Shown piece by piece: positions 23,578 to 32,252 of a stretch of DNA of 64,000 bases. How positions within the stretch are numbered: the stretch's first letter is position 1; every line of letters starts with the position of its first letter. Both the position numbers and the translations under genes were made by a program. The notes under the pieces are model-generated. The model ran no database searches. It saw nothing but the letters and a program-made list of their open reading frames with translations, and had not been told where the DNA came from. This stretch comes from Gelidibacter sediminis (lineage in GTDB: Bacteria; Bacteroidota; Bacteroidia; Flavobacteriales; Flavobacteriaceae): assembly GCF_004364975.1 (NCBI RefSeq), contig NZ_SOBW01000008.1, forward strand, positions 372,001-436,000, read 5' to 3'.

Positions 23578-25305
23578 TTAATTAAGGTGCATATCTTTTA
23601 ATATGGCGTCAATTTTACGCTGTAACTGGGTATTTGCTTCTGCAAACTCTTCAATAGATTTCAGCGGGGAATTTACACTCAGATAAAATTTTATTTTAGG
23701 TTCAGTTCCACTTGGCCTCAGAGCAATCTTGCTTCCATCTTCAGTGTAATAGATAATGACGTTTGATTTCGGAATCGTAATTTCTTCTTCCTGACCAGTA
23801 AGGAAATTTTTCGTTTTTGACAGTTGGTAATCTTCAATTCGCGTTACTGGAGAACCATTTATTTCTTTCAATGGATTTTCTCTAGCGTCAATCATCATTT
23901 GCTTGATTTCCTGAGCGCCTTCCATTCCTTTTTTCGTGATGGAAACTAAAAATTCCTTATAGAGTCCATGAGATACATACAACTGTAATAGGGCTTCATA
24001 AAATGAACTGCTATCTGCTTTGGCTTGGGCTGCAATTTCACAAGCCAAGAGGGTAGAGGTGACAGCATCCTTATCGCGTACAAAATCGCCCACCATATAG
24101 CCAAAGCTCTCTTCGCCGCCACCAACAAAGTCGAGTTCCGGAAAATCTTTGATCATTTTGGCAATCCATTTAAATCCGGTTAAACCTTCTTTGTAGTCTA
24201 CACCGTATGATTTCGACAATACTTCTACCATAGGAGTCGATACGATGGTTGAGCCAATAAACTCATTTCCGTCTAACTTACCTTTTTTCTTCCATTGTTG
24301 TAATAGAAAATCGGTCATCACCAACATGGTCTGATTACCGTTTAAAAGCACAAGATTATTATCCAAATCTCTTACAGCAACACCTAATCGGTCGCAGTCA
24401 GGATCAGTGCCAATAACAATATCGGCGTTCACTTGTTCTGCAAGTTCCATGGCCATTTGCAATGCTTCTGGTTCTTCAGGATTGGGCGACTTAACCGTAG
24501 GGAAATCACCATTAGGAGTTTCTTGCTCTTTAACTAAATGCACGTTAGTATATCCTGCTCGTTTTAAGGTTATAGGTACTGTCGTAATTGAAGTGCCATG
24601 AAGGGACGTAAATACAACCGTTAAATTATCTTTAGTTTGCTGACTGGTAAAGTTACCGTTTTTGACTGATGCATTAATAAAAGCGTTATCTACCTCTTTT
24701 CCTATGTATTGTATCAGATTATCATTGGCTTCAAATTTAATTTCAGAATAGTCCAATCCATTAATTTTGCTAACAATTTCTGCATCTTGAGGTGGTACCA
24801 ACTGTCCGCCATCTTGCCAATATACCTTATATCCATTATATTCTGGCGGATTATGGGAAGCAGTTAGTACAATACCACAATGACATTCCAAATGCCTGAC
24901 TGAAAATGATAATTCAGGGGTGGTACGTAAATCTTCAAATAAATACACTTTAATATCATTCGCAGAAAATACATCAGCTACAATCTTAGCCAAAGATTTA
25001 CTGTTATGTCTGCAATCATAAGCAATTACCACTTTAACCTGTTCGTTAGGGAATTGTTCATGCAAATAATTGCTTAAACCTTGTGTGTTTCTCCCTAGCG
25101 TATATTTATTGATACGATTGGTGCCTACACCCATGATGCCACGCATACCACCAGTACCAAACTCGAGATCTTTATAAAATGCATCTTGAATCTCTTCAGG
25201 TTGAAAAGCAATGCTATCTTTAATTTTATCTCGGGTGTCTTGATCAAAAGTTGGTGTTAACCAGGTATTGATGCGATCTAGAATTTTTGGCTCAATGTGG
25301 ATCAT
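23578..25305 (-). CDS. Phospho-sugar mutase (phosphoglucomutase/phosphomannomutase family)
   Basis: A 575-residue alpha-D-phosphohexomutase. It has the phosphoserine loop [16 protein letters not shown], the metal loop [13 protein letters not shown], the sugar-binding loop GGGEESFGY and the phosphate-binding loop [13 protein letters not shown], in the normal order and spacing. The length fits the PGM2/PgcA-like group that converts glucose-1-P and glucose-6-P (or deoxyribose/ribose phosphates). It is followed directly by the MsbA-like exporter and, 66 bp upstream, comes after the GT2 glycosyltransferase, suggesting envelope-polysaccharide metabolism. Confidence 0.9.
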   Translation of the reverse strand: MIHIEPKILDRINTWLTPTFDQDTRDKIKDSIAFQPEEIQDAFYKDLEFGTGGMRGIMGVGTNRINKYTLGRNTQGLSNYLHEQFPNEQVKVVIAYDCRHNSKSLAKIVADVFSANDIKVYLFEDLRTTPELSFSVRHLECHCGIVLTASHNPPEYNGYKVYWQDGGQLVPPQDAEIVSKINGLDYSEIKFEANDNLIQYIGKEVDNAFINASVKNGNFTSQQTKDNLTVVFTSLHGTSITTVPITLKRAGYTNVHLVKEQETPNGDFPTVKSPNPEEPEALQMAMELAEQVNADIVIGTDPDCDRLGVAVRDLDNNLVLLNGNQTMLVMTDFLLQQWKKKGKLDGNEFIGSTIVSTPMVEVLSKSYGVDYKEGLTGFKWIAKMIKDFPELDFVGGGEESFGYMVGDFVRDKDAVTSTLLACEIAAQAKADSSSFYEALLQLYVSHGLYKEFLVSITKKGMEGAQEIKQMMIDARENPLKEINGSPVTRIEDYQLSKTKNFLTGQEEEITIPKSNVIIYYTEDGSKIALRPSGTEPKIKFYLSVNSPLKSIEEFAEANTQLQRKIDAILKDMHLN

Positions 25306-25371
25306 GGTGATATGATTAAGATTTATGTTGCAAAAATAAGGAATTCAAAAAATGTTAACCCGAGTTAAACC

Positions 25372-26319
25372 TTAGAAATTCAATTCGTCGTTAATAAGAT
25401 AGCGTTTTTTGTCCTCTTTAGTACGTAAAATAATTTCTCCTAAAAAGCCGGCAATAAAAAACTGGGTTCCAATTACCATGGTGGATAAGGCAATATAAAA
25501 TTGTGGTCTGTCGGTGATTAATCGTCCACCAGGGTTTAAGAAAACTTTGTCGATGCCCAAATAGAGTGTAAACCCAAGACCAATAATCAACATGATCACT
25601 CCAAGTGCACCAAAGAGATGCATTGGGCGCCTGGCAAATCGGGAAAGGAACCAAATAGTAAGTAAATCGAGAAAACCGTGAATAAAGCGGTTCATGCCGA
25701 ATTTTGTAGTCCCATATTTTCTAGCTTGATGCAGTACAACCTTTTCGCCAATATTGGAAAATCCGGCATTTTTTGCCAGAACAGGGATGTAGCGATGCAT
25801 TTCACCGTTAACGTCAATATTTTTTACCACGTCAAGGTTGTAGGCTTTGAGTCCGCAATTGAAATCGTTCAATTTTACCCCTGAGGTTTGACGTGCGGCC
25901 CAATTAAAAAGCTTAGACGGGAGGTTTTTTGAAATCACGGAATCGTAACGTTTCTTTTTCCAACCCGAGACCAAGTCATAATGCTGGTTGGTAATCATTC
26001 TGTAAAGTTCAGGGATCTCTTCAGGATTGTCCTGTAAATCCGCATCCATTGTAATCACTACATCGCCTTGTGCTTTTTCAAAACCAGCATGAAGCGCTTG
26101 GGATTTTCCGAAATTTCTTAAAAAACGGATACCTTTAACATTGTGGTCTATCTGTGATAATTGCTGAATTACCTTCCATGAATCGTCAGTACTTCCGTCA
26201 TCAATAAAGATGATTTCATAGGAAAATTGATTGGACAGCATCACTTTTGCAATCCATTCATGTAATTCAGTTAACGATTCCTGCTCGTTGAGTAGTGGTA
26301 TAACTACTGATATGTTCAT
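25372..26319 (-). CDS. Membrane GT2 glycosyltransferase (polyprenyl-phosphate sugar synthase-like)
   Basis: A 315-residue GT-A enzyme of the DPM1/ArnC/GtrB type. The N-terminus VVIPLLNEQESL, then DDGSTDDSW, the DxD-like metal site MDADLQDNPEEIP and the acceptor-loop RNFGKSQALHAGF are typical. Two C-terminal transmembrane helices (~235-257 and ~273-295) anchor it in the inner membrane. Such enzymes load a sugar onto undecaprenyl phosphate for later transfer on the periplasmic side. It is upstream of the phosphohexomutase gene in the same direction. The sugar is not predictable. Confidence 0.86.
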   Translation of the reverse strand: MNISVVIPLLNEQESLTELHEWIAKVMLSNQFSYEIIFIDDGSTDDSWKVIQQLSQIDHNVKGIRFLRNFGKSQALHAGFEKAQGDVVITMDADLQDNPEEIPELYRMITNQHYDLVSGWKKKRYDSVISKNLPSKLFNWAARQTSGVKLNDFNCGLKAYNLDVVKNIDVNGEMHRYIPVLAKNAGFSNIGEKVVLHQARKYGTTKFGMNRFIHGFLDLLTIWFLSRFARRPMHLFGALGVIMLIIGLGFTLYLGIDKVFLNPGGRLITDRPQFYIALSTMVIGTQFFIAGFLGEIILRTKEDKKRYLINDELNF

Positions 26320-26376
26320 TTATGAGGTTTCAAAATAGTGATGTTTCAAAAGTAACTAAATTAGTTAGAAAGTTAC

Positions 26377-26886
26377 TTAATCTTTTTTCATAACTAAACC
26401 AGCAATCACTGAAACTACAAGCCCAAAAAGTAATGACCCTATAACGGTAGTGAGACTGAAAAACATAGGTGTCATAAATATATTGCTGATTTCCATTGTT
26501 TTAGAGATCTGCTCTTCGCTCATGTTTGGGTTTTGCTCCGAGATGTCGAGATAGGCTTTGTCTCTTGCCATATCAATAAATTCTGGATAAATATAAGCAT
26601 AATGTAGATAGGCATAAATAGCGGCAAGGATGCCACCAATTACAGCAATGGCCAAGCCTACTTTTATAGCCTCACCTACGGTTAGAAAACCCGCGTTTTG
26701 GTGTTTGTATGTTTTTATGCCATAAACCAAAACAACTATGGATGCTAGAGAACTCACCGCTGAGAGTATCCAGCTTTGTTGTAAATTTGCCACATACATA
26801 ATGACTAGAATGATTATGCTTACGAGTGCTAAGTAGAGACCATAGGTATACGCTATTGGTTTGATGGATGGTTTTTGTGTTTCCAT
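26377..26886 (-). CDS. DUF4199 family membrane protein
   Basis: A 169-residue protein with four predicted transmembrane helices (about 12-32, 38-58, 73-95 and 135-165) and a polar loop between helices 3 and 4 (DISEQNPNMSEEQISKTMEI). This layout and the Gly-rich GEAIKVGLAIAVIGGILAAI helix are typical of DUF4199, common in Bacteroidota and of unknown function. It is the first gene of the run leading to the GT2 enzyme. TATATTTG on the minus strand (complement of 26925-26932) is a -7 candidate. Confidence 0.75.
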   Translation of the reverse strand: METQKPSIKPIAYTYGLYLALVSIIILVIMYVANLQQSWILSAVSSLASIVVLVYGIKTYKHQNAGFLTVGEAIKVGLAIAVIGGILAAIYAYLHYAYIYPEFIDMARDKAYLDISEQNPNMSEEQISKTMEISNIFMTPMFFSLTTVIGSLLFGLVVSVIAGLVMKKD

Positions 26887-27079
26887 AGTGAGTGGTTTGA
26901 AGGGTTGGTTTGTTTGTTAGTAAGCAAATATATATAAACGTTACAATTTAAACATAGAAAGTGTGCAACCCATTATTATAATAGTGAAAATTTTAAGTTG
27001 CATGAACCTATTTTAAAGACGTCTCAACCCTCAATTTTTTTATCGCAGATCAAATTGGCAAAAAATAAAAGTAAATGTA

Positions 27080-27109
27080 TTGCACATAAGGAAAAAATAC
27101 TTAAATTTG
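27080..27109 (+). promoter_or_regulatory. rpmE2 promoter
   Basis: TTG (27080-27082), a 19-bp spacer and TAAATTTG (27102-27109) match the Bacteroidota consensus. Transcription would start about 30 bases before the L31 ATG. The preceding ~190 bp back to the DUF4199 gene shows nothing further. Confidence 0.7.
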
Positions 27110-27145
27110 CACTTCCAAAAATTGAACGATTTAAAGTATTTAGAG

Positions 27146-27397
27146 ATGAAAAAAGGTATACATCCAGAAAATTATAGACTAGTAGCATTTAAAGATATGT
27201 CTAATGAAGACGTATTTTTGACAAAATCTACAGCAGATACAAATGAAACTATTGATGTGGACGGTGTGGAGTATCCACTTGTAAAGATGGAGATTTCAAG
27301 ATCATCTCACCCGTTCTACACTGGTAAATCTAAGTTAGTAGATACGGCTGGACGTATTGATAAATTCAAAAATAAATACGCTAAATTCAAAAAGTAA
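27146..27397 (+). CDS. rpmE2: 50S ribosomal protein L31 type B
   Basis: An 83-residue ribosomal protein starting [17 protein letters not shown] and ending in a basic [10 protein letters not shown] tail. It has no cysteines, so it is the zinc-free (C-minus, type B) form of L31, which in other bacteria can replace the zinc-binding form under zinc limitation. The frame is open back to TTG 27080, but that TTG is the -33 box of the promoter; ATG 27146 gives the family length. It is monocistronic and followed by a strong terminator. Confidence 0.95.
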   Translation: MKKGIHPENYRLVAFKDMSNEDVFLTKSTADTNETIDVDGVEYPLVKMEISRSSHPFYTGKSKLVDTAGRIDKFKNKYAKFKK

Positions 27398-27417
27398 TTT
27401 AGTGTCCAAGATATTAA

Positions 27418-27450
27418 AAGCCTTCAGATATTAACTGAAGGCTTTTTTTG
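27418..27450 (+). terminator. rpmE2 terminator
   Basis: AAGCCTTCAG (27418-27427) pairs perfectly with CTGAAGGCTT (27435-27444), followed by seven T residues. Confidence 0.92.
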
Positions 27451-27466
27451 TTTTCTATAAATAACT

Positions 27467-27474
27467 TATTTTTG
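27467..27474 (+). promoter_or_regulatory. -7 element for the candidate small RNA
   Basis: TATTTTTG followed by CGCC matches TAnnTTTG. TTTG at 27447-27450, at the end of the rpmE2 terminator T-run, could act as -33 with a 16-base spacer. Confidence 0.45.
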
Positions 27475-27479
27475 CGCCC

Positions 27480-27555
27480 TAAAAAGATTACAATTACATA
27501 ATCTGCAATAGTGAAACTTAGATCACTAGGGTCGGAAGTAATCCCTTTTTTTTTG
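27480..27555 (+). ncRNA. Candidate structured small RNA between rpmE2 and the GlmU-like gene
   Basis: There is no reading frame here, but the segment has its own promoter-like box and ends in nine T residues (27546-27554). It contains three possible hairpins: GATTA/TAATC (27486-27503), GTGA/TCAC (27511-27526) and AGGG/CCCT (27528-27546) directly before the T-run. A competing long-range pairing joins GATTAC (27486-27491) and GTAATC (27538-27543). The layout suits a ~70-nt independent RNA with its own terminator, or an attenuator. Whether it matches a known flavobacterial RNA family (such as Flavo-1 in Rfam) could not be tested. Confidence 0.4.
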
Positions 27556-27584
27556 TTATCAAATTTATTGAGAATTTATTTTTG
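27551..27584 (+). promoter_or_regulatory. Promoter of the GlmU-like gene
   Basis: TTTTG (27551-27555), a 21-bp spacer and TATTTTTG (27577-27584) form a good -33/-7 pair. The start would be about 20 bases before the ATG at 27611. The -33 box overlaps the T-run of the candidate small RNA. Confidence 0.65.
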
Positions 27585-27610
27585 TATTCAATTAACTTCT
27601 AATATAATCC

Positions 27611-28786
27611 ATGAACTATATCCTTTTCGACGGGCCATCTAGAAATAGTCTTTTGCCTTTTACCTACACGCGACCAGTAGCAGAAATTAGAATTGGAATA
27701 TTGACCATAAGAGAAAAATGGGACATGTTTTTGGGCACCACAACTACAACGATTACGGAAGACTATTTATCTGAAAAGTATCCCATGGTGGAGCTAGAGG
27801 ATAATGTGTTGATCAATGCCTCCTTTCTTCCTACAGACGAACTGGTAGATATGGTTAAAAATCTTGGGGAAAATCAGGCCATTTTCAAGGATGAAGATGT
27901 CATAGCTTTTTATACTAAAGATGCACAAGAAGATATTGAATTTGATTTATTTGAAGCTATTGAATACGATGGCGATGCTATTAAAATTGAACATACTTGG
28001 GATATCTTCAGTAAAAATGCAGAAGCTATTCAACAAGATTTCGATTTAATTACAAACGGAAGGACCTCACAGCCTTTATCTGCTACCAATAATGTTTTAG
28101 GAGCCCATAATGTGTTTTTAGAAGAAGGTGCTGTTGTAGAGTTTGCAACGCTAAATGCGAGCAAAGGACCTATTTATATAGGTAAGGATTCGGAAATCAT
28201 GGAAGGTGCCCTTATTAGAGGTCCTCTGGCAATGTGTGAGCACTCTATTGTTAAAATGGGAAGTAAGATTTATGGACCAACAACCGTTGGGCCATATTGT
28301 AAGCTAGGAGGAGAGGTGCATAGTTCCGTGCTATTTGGTTACAGTAATAAGGGGCATGAAGGATTTCTTGGAAATTCTGTTCTTGGAGAGTGGTGCAACT
28401 TAGGTGCAGATACCAACACCTCTAATCTGAAAAACAATTATGCTGAAGTGAGAATTTGGAATTATGAGAGTGAAAGTTTTGCCCGGACAGGATTGCAATT
28501 TTGTGGCCTGATGATGGGCGATCATAGTAAATGTGGCATCAATACCATGTTTAATACAGGTACGGTTGTGGGGGTGAGTGCCAACATTTTTGGAAGTGGT
28601 TATCCACGTAACTTTATACCAAGTTTTAGTTGGGGTGGCGCTTCAGGGTTTACAACTTATTTGACTAAAAAAGCTTTTGAAGTGACAGAAGTTGTGATGA
28701 CTAGACGTCAGTTGGAATTTACTGACATGGATAAAGCCATCTTGAGTCATGTTTTTGAACTCAGTAAAAAGTTCAGGCGCGATTAA
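27611..28786 (+). CDS. GlmU-like sugar nucleotidyltransferase/acyltransferase (alternative Bacteroidota type)
   Basis: A 391-residue protein. The N-terminal half begins MNYILFDGPSRNSLLPFTYT and RPVAEIRIGILTI, the signature of the alternative GlmU family, in place of the canonical LAAGxGTRM loop. The C-terminal half (~190-340) is a left-handed beta-helix of hexapeptide repeats (GPIYIGKDSEIMEGALIRG, GPYCKLGGEVHSSVLFGYS). By family it should make UDP-GlcNAc (uridylylation and possibly N-acetylation of glucosamine-1-P) for peptidoglycan and LPS. The two activities are inferred from the family. It has its own promoter. Confidence 0.85.
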   Translation: MNYILFDGPSRNSLLPFTYTRPVAEIRIGILTIREKWDMFLGTTTTTITEDYLSEKYPMVELEDNVLINASFLPTDELVDMVKNLGENQAIFKDEDVIAFYTKDAQEDIEFDLFEAIEYDGDAIKIEHTWDIFSKNAEAIQQDFDLITNGRTSQPLSATNNVLGAHNVFLEEGAVVEFATLNASKGPIYIGKDSEIMEGALIRGPLAMCEHSIVKMGSKIYGPTTVGPYCKLGGEVHSSVLFGYSNKGHEGFLGNSVLGEWCNLGADTNTSNLKNNYAEVRIWNYESESFARTGLQFCGLMMGDHSKCGINTMFNTGTVVGVSANIFGSGYPRNFIPSFSWGGASGFTTYLTKKAFEVTEVVMTRRQLEFTDMDKAILSHVFELSKKFRRD

Positions 28787-28902
28787 GAAAGTGTACAGTG
28801 CCCATTTATCTGCTCTAAATGCTCTTAAAATACTCTTTTGGTATTTAATTTATAAATCTGCACTCTTAGAGTTGATATGGGTATTACTTTCAAACAATTG
28901 CG

Positions 28903-28910
28903 TAACTTTG
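28903..28910 (+). promoter_or_regulatory. -7 element candidate for mtaB
   Basis: TAACTTTG followed by CATC fits TAnnTTTG, about 100 bases before the mtaB ATG. No -33 box at normal spacing. The 225-bp gap between the GlmU-like gene and mtaB otherwise holds nothing I recognise. Confidence 0.4.
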
Positions 28911-29011
28911 CATCTTCGAATAAAAACTACGTTAAAGGCATTTTTTACTTTTAAAATCAGGCGGCATCGGTTTAGATTCAGCTACTGATTTTTTGAACTG
29001 AAGACGATACT

Positions 29012-30352
29012 ATGAAAAAGAAAGTAGCATTTTATACTTTAGGTTGTAAACTCAATTTTTCTGAGACCTCTACCATAGCCAGAAGTTTTATCAATGAAGG
29101 TTTTGATCGGGTGGAGTTTAATGAGGTTGCAGACATTTATGTGATTAATACATGTTCCGTTACTGAAAATGCCGATAAACGCTTTAAATCTATCGTGAAG
29201 CAGGCTCAAAAGGTCAATCCTGATGCTTTTGTTGCAGCCGTAGGTTGTTACGCGCAATTGAAGCCCCAAGAGTTGGCTGATGTTAATGGTGTGGATTTGG
29301 TGCTTGGTGCTACTGAAAAATTCAATCTGACCAGCTATATCAATGAGTTGATCAATAATCCGGAACGCAATAAGGGCGCTGGAGAAGTCCACTCTTGTGA
29401 AATTGAAAATGCCGATTTTTATGTTGGTAGTTATTCTATAGGCGATAGAACTCGTGCTTTCCTTAAAGTTCAGGATGGTTGCGATTATAAGTGTACCTAT
29501 TGTACAATTCCTCTAGCACGCGGCATTTCGCGTAGTGATACCATGGAAAGTGTCATTAAAAACGCTAGAGAAATTGCGGCACAAAATATTAAGGAAATTG
29601 TTTTAACGGGAGTTAATATCGGCGATTATGGCAAAGGGGAGTTCGGCAATAAAAAGCATGAACATACCTTCTTGGATTTAGTTACACAATTAGACCAGGT
29701 AGCGGGGATAGAGCGTTTGCGAATTTCTTCTATTGAACCGAATCTTCTAAAAAATGAAACAATAGATCTCGTGTCTAAATCAAGAGCATTTGTTCCTCAT
29801 TTTCATATTCCTCTACAAAGTGGCAACAATGATATTCTTAAAAAAATGAAACGTCGGTATATGAGAGAACTTTATGTAGATCGTGTTTCAAAAATAAAGG
29901 AGGTCATGCCGCACGCTTGTATTGGTGTTGATGTTATTGTAGGTTTTCCAGGAGAGTCTGATGACCATTTTTTAGATACTTATAATTTTTTGAACACATT
30001 GGATATCTCTTATTTACATGTGTTTACATATTCTGAACGAGACAATACTGAGGCATCAGTTATGGATGGTGTCGTTCCTAAAAAGGTGCGAGCAAAGCGC
30101 AGTAAAATGTTACGTGGATTATCAGCTAAAAAACGTCGTGCATTTTATGAAAGCCAATTGGGGAGTACCAGAACGGTGTTGTTTGAAAGTGAGAATAAAG
30201 AAGGCTATATTCACGGGTTTACAGAGAACTATATTAAAGTAAAAACACCATGGAATCCTGCTTTAGTCAACACTCTGCACGATATTGAGCTGACTAAAAT
30301 TGACGAAGACGGCATTGTACGCTTTGAATTTTTAAAGATATTGGCGCGCTAA
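29012..30352 (+). CDS. mtaB: tRNA (N6-threonylcarbamoyladenosine37-C2)-methylthiotransferase
   Basis: A 446-residue radical-SAM methylthiotransferase that converts t6A37 to ms2t6A37 in tRNAs reading ANN codons. The N-terminal UPF0004 domain has three iron-sulfur cysteines (LGCKLNFSETS, INTCSVTEN, AVGCYAQLKP). The radical SAM cluster is in DGCDYKCTYCTIPLARG (CxxxCxxC). The C-terminal ~65 residues form the TRAM RNA-binding domain (LGSTRTVLFESENKEGYIHG). The MtaB subgroup is chosen over MiaB and RimO from the N-terminus (FYTLGCKLNFSET). All cysteines are intact. Confidence 0.92.
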   Translation: MKKKVAFYTLGCKLNFSETSTIARSFINEGFDRVEFNEVADIYVINTCSVTENADKRFKSIVKQAQKVNPDAFVAAVGCYAQLKPQELADVNGVDLVLGATEKFNLTSYINELINNPERNKGAGEVHSCEIENADFYVGSYSIGDRTRAFLKVQDGCDYKCTYCTIPLARGISRSDTMESVIKNAREIAAQNIKEIVLTGVNIGDYGKGEFGNKKHEHTFLDLVTQLDQVAGIERLRISSIEPNLLKNETIDLVSKSRAFVPHFHIPLQSGNNDILKKMKRRYMRELYVDRVSKIKEVMPHACIGVDVIVGFPGESDDHFLDTYNFLNTLDISYLHVFTYSERDNTEASVMDGVVPKKVRAKRSKMLRGLSAKKRRAFYESQLGSTRTVLFESENKEGYIHGFTENYIKVKTPWNPALVNTLHDIELTKIDEDGIVRFEFLKILAR

Positions 30353-30453
30353 ATTGTTGTTTCATCTGACTTTTATACCGTTTGCCCTGTTTTTTTCAAT
30401 TCACAGGTCCTTATCCATAATTTCGATTCCGTTTCCCATGTCTATATCATATT

Positions 30454-30966
30454 ATGGCTAAATCATCGTTTTTATTCTGCGCATTAAGTTGCTTCATTCT
30501 AAGCTCAGGCTGCACTGAAGACGATGCCAATAATCCTGTTCTTGGCAATTGGAAACTAACGTCCTGGTCTATCACAATTCCTTTAGACATGAATTTAGAT
30601 GGCATAGCCAATACCAATTTGCTCATGGAGACAGAGTGTGAAGTCAATGAAAAGCTCATATTTGATAAACATGGGGTGGTCACTTCTAAAGACACCTATA
30701 ATCCTGAATTAAAAGTTAGTCTAATAGATGATACCACAGATATCTATAAGGTAGAAGAAATGTGTTCTGAAGGTAGTATTGGATTTGCTACAGAGTACAT
30801 TCAAATTGGTGCAGAGAGTATCAGTTTAAATGGAAAGGTTGGAGTTGTACATCAAGGCAAGCTGACATTTGTATATAATGGTGCAATACCTGTTTACAAT
30901 GAAAACTACACTGAAATAGTTGATAAAAAAGATCTTATTTTGATTTATGATAAGTCTGGTTCATAA
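30454..30966 (+). CDS. Lipocalin-like lipoprotein
   Basis: A 170-residue predicted lipoprotein with leader ending LILSSGC-type (IFLSSGC pattern: CFILSSGC), the lipidation Cys at ~20. The mature part starts NPVLGNWKLTSWSI and continues in beta strands with an EKLIFDKHGVVTSK segment, the pattern of short Bacteroidota lipocalin-like proteins that bind or sense a hydrophobic ligand. No ligand can be named. It lies alone, ~100 bp after mtaB, and is followed by a strong terminator. The fold assignment is by pattern only. Confidence 0.6.
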   Translation: MAKSSFLFCALSCFILSSGCTEDDANNPVLGNWKLTSWSITIPLDMNLDGIANTNLLMETECEVNEKLIFDKHGVVTSKDTYNPELKVSLIDDTTDIYKVEEMCSEGSIGFATEYIQIGAESISLNGKVGVVHQGKLTFVYNGAIPVYNENYTEIVDKKDLILIYDKSGS

Positions 30967-30982
30967 TCTTTAGCATCAAGTA

Positions 30983-31020
30983 AAAAAAAATATCCAAAGT
31001 TAATTTTGGATATTTTTTTT
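30983..31020. terminator. Bidirectional terminator
   Basis: TATCCAAA (30991-30998) pairs with TTTGGATA (31005-31012), with long A and T runs on each side. It serves the lipoprotein gene and the convergent 98-residue gene. Confidence 0.88.
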
Positions 31021-31032
31021 CAGTATTGCAAC

Positions 31033-31329
31033 TTAAATTCTAATGCCTACAGGTAACATCTTTTTATATTTTCTGTTTCGCCTTAAAAATTTTGCGATCT
31101 CTGGGCTTGTGGGCACAACGCTAATATTGCGTTCTAAAATGTTTTCAAAAACCAGGGTTAAAAATTCATTCTCAAATTCTTCGGCGGCAATGCTTTCAGG
31201 AATTACCATTTTAGTCAAAAAAATCTTACGGTCTTGGAGAGAATATTCAATTTTAGCTATATCGTCATCAACTTTAAGCTCAAATTGACGTAAGAAATCA
31301 TTGTCAACTAATTCTGTTGCGTCAATCAT
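31033..31329 (-). CDS. Small degenerate GNAT-like (Acetyltransf_CG type) protein
   Basis: A 98-residue protein. The pattern ELKVDDDIAKIEYSLQDRK-IFLTKMVIPES ... LVFENILERNISVVPTSPEIAKFLRR resembles the tiny YidJ/GTT1-like GNAT family (PF14542): two beta strands, a V-P loop, a helix, then xVxPxxP. The usual acetyl-CoA loop (GxG/A) is absent (IAAEEFENEF), so it may not be catalytic. TAAATTTG on the minus strand (complement of 31400-31407) with TTG 16 bases upstream is a plausible promoter. It is a single gene of unknown role. Confidence 0.5.
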   Translation of the reverse strand: MIDATELVDNDFLRQFELKVDDDIAKIEYSLQDRKIFLTKMVIPESIAAEEFENEFLTLVFENILERNISVVPTSPEIAKFLRRNRKYKKMLPVGIRI

Positions 31330-31542
31330 AATTCTATATTTAATTTATTTCAACTCTAGGAAGGGTGTAGTCACTACATTTTTATATAGCTTTGTCCTAC
31401 AAATTTACGAAAAATAAGCATAGCAATGCCTTCATTAATTGTTAAATGCTTATGAAATAATGGCTTATGGATGTTTTACTTTAAAGTTTTTTTTAAATTG
31501 CCAATATAGGACATTATGAGAGTCAAAATGTGAATATAGCAG

Positions 31543-32211
31543 ATGGAGAACAACATTATTCCGGTATATATGATGCCAGGTATGGCAGCCAAACCAACTA
31601 TTTTTGATCGGATAAAACTTCCTGAAACGCGTTATAAAGTATATTGGCTGGAATGGTTGATTCCTGAGGACAATGAAAGTTTGGAGCACTATTCAAAACG
31701 CATGATTAAACATATCAATCATGAGAACCCTGTCTTATTGGGAGTGTCTTTTGGTGGTGTGTTGGTGCAGGAAATGAGCAAGTATATGAAAGTGCGTAAG
31801 CTTATTGTCATCAGTAGCGTCAAATCTAAACATGAGCTTCCTAAGCGCATGAAAATTGCAAAGTTCATAAAAGCTTATAAATTTGCCCCTACACAATTGT
31901 TGTCTAATTTAGACGTTCTCCAAAAATATGCATTCAATAATACCATTAGCAAGCGCATAGATTTGTATAAAACCTATCTTGCATTTAATGATAAAAAGTA
32001 TCTGGACTGGGCGTTAAAAGAAATGTTGCTATGGAATCAGGATAAGCCTTTAGAGGACGCTATTTACATACATGGTAATAAAGATGCCATCTTTACGCAT
32101 TCGTGTGGCGGAAATTGTATTGTAGTAGAGGGCGGTACCCATATTATGGTCGTAACAAAATACAAATGGTTCAATAAAAATCTGCCCGCTATAATAGAAA
32201 GTTCAAATTAA
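31543..32211 (+). CDS. Alpha/beta hydrolase family protein
   Basis: A 222-residue compact alpha/beta hydrolase. The nucleophile elbow is LLGVSFGGVLVQEM (G-x-S-x-G). The acid is possibly in IYIHGNKDAIF, and the His in EGGTHIMV near the C-terminus, giving a plausible Ser-Asp-His triad. No signal peptide, so it is cytoplasmic. There is no lid domain. It precedes the transglycosylase gene by 41 bp in the same direction and may be co-transcribed. The substrate is unknown. Confidence 0.75.
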   Translation: MENNIIPVYMMPGMAAKPTIFDRIKLPETRYKVYWLEWLIPEDNESLEHYSKRMIKHINHENPVLLGVSFGGVLVQEMSKYMKVRKLIVISSVKSKHELPKRMKIAKFIKAYKFAPTQLLSNLDVLQKYAFNNTISKRIDLYKTYLAFNDKKYLDWALKEMLLWNQDKPLEDAIYIHGNKDAIFTHSCGGNCIVVEGGTHIMVVTKYKWFNKNLPAIIESSN

Positions 32212-32252
32212 AAGTTATTGATATATTTAATACATTTATAAAAAATTACAAC

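Noticed and set aside
28749-28988. A 79-codon plus-strand frame between the GlmU-like gene and mtaB
   Set aside because: It overlaps the end of the GlmU-like gene in another frame, has no family pattern, and contains the mtaB promoter box.
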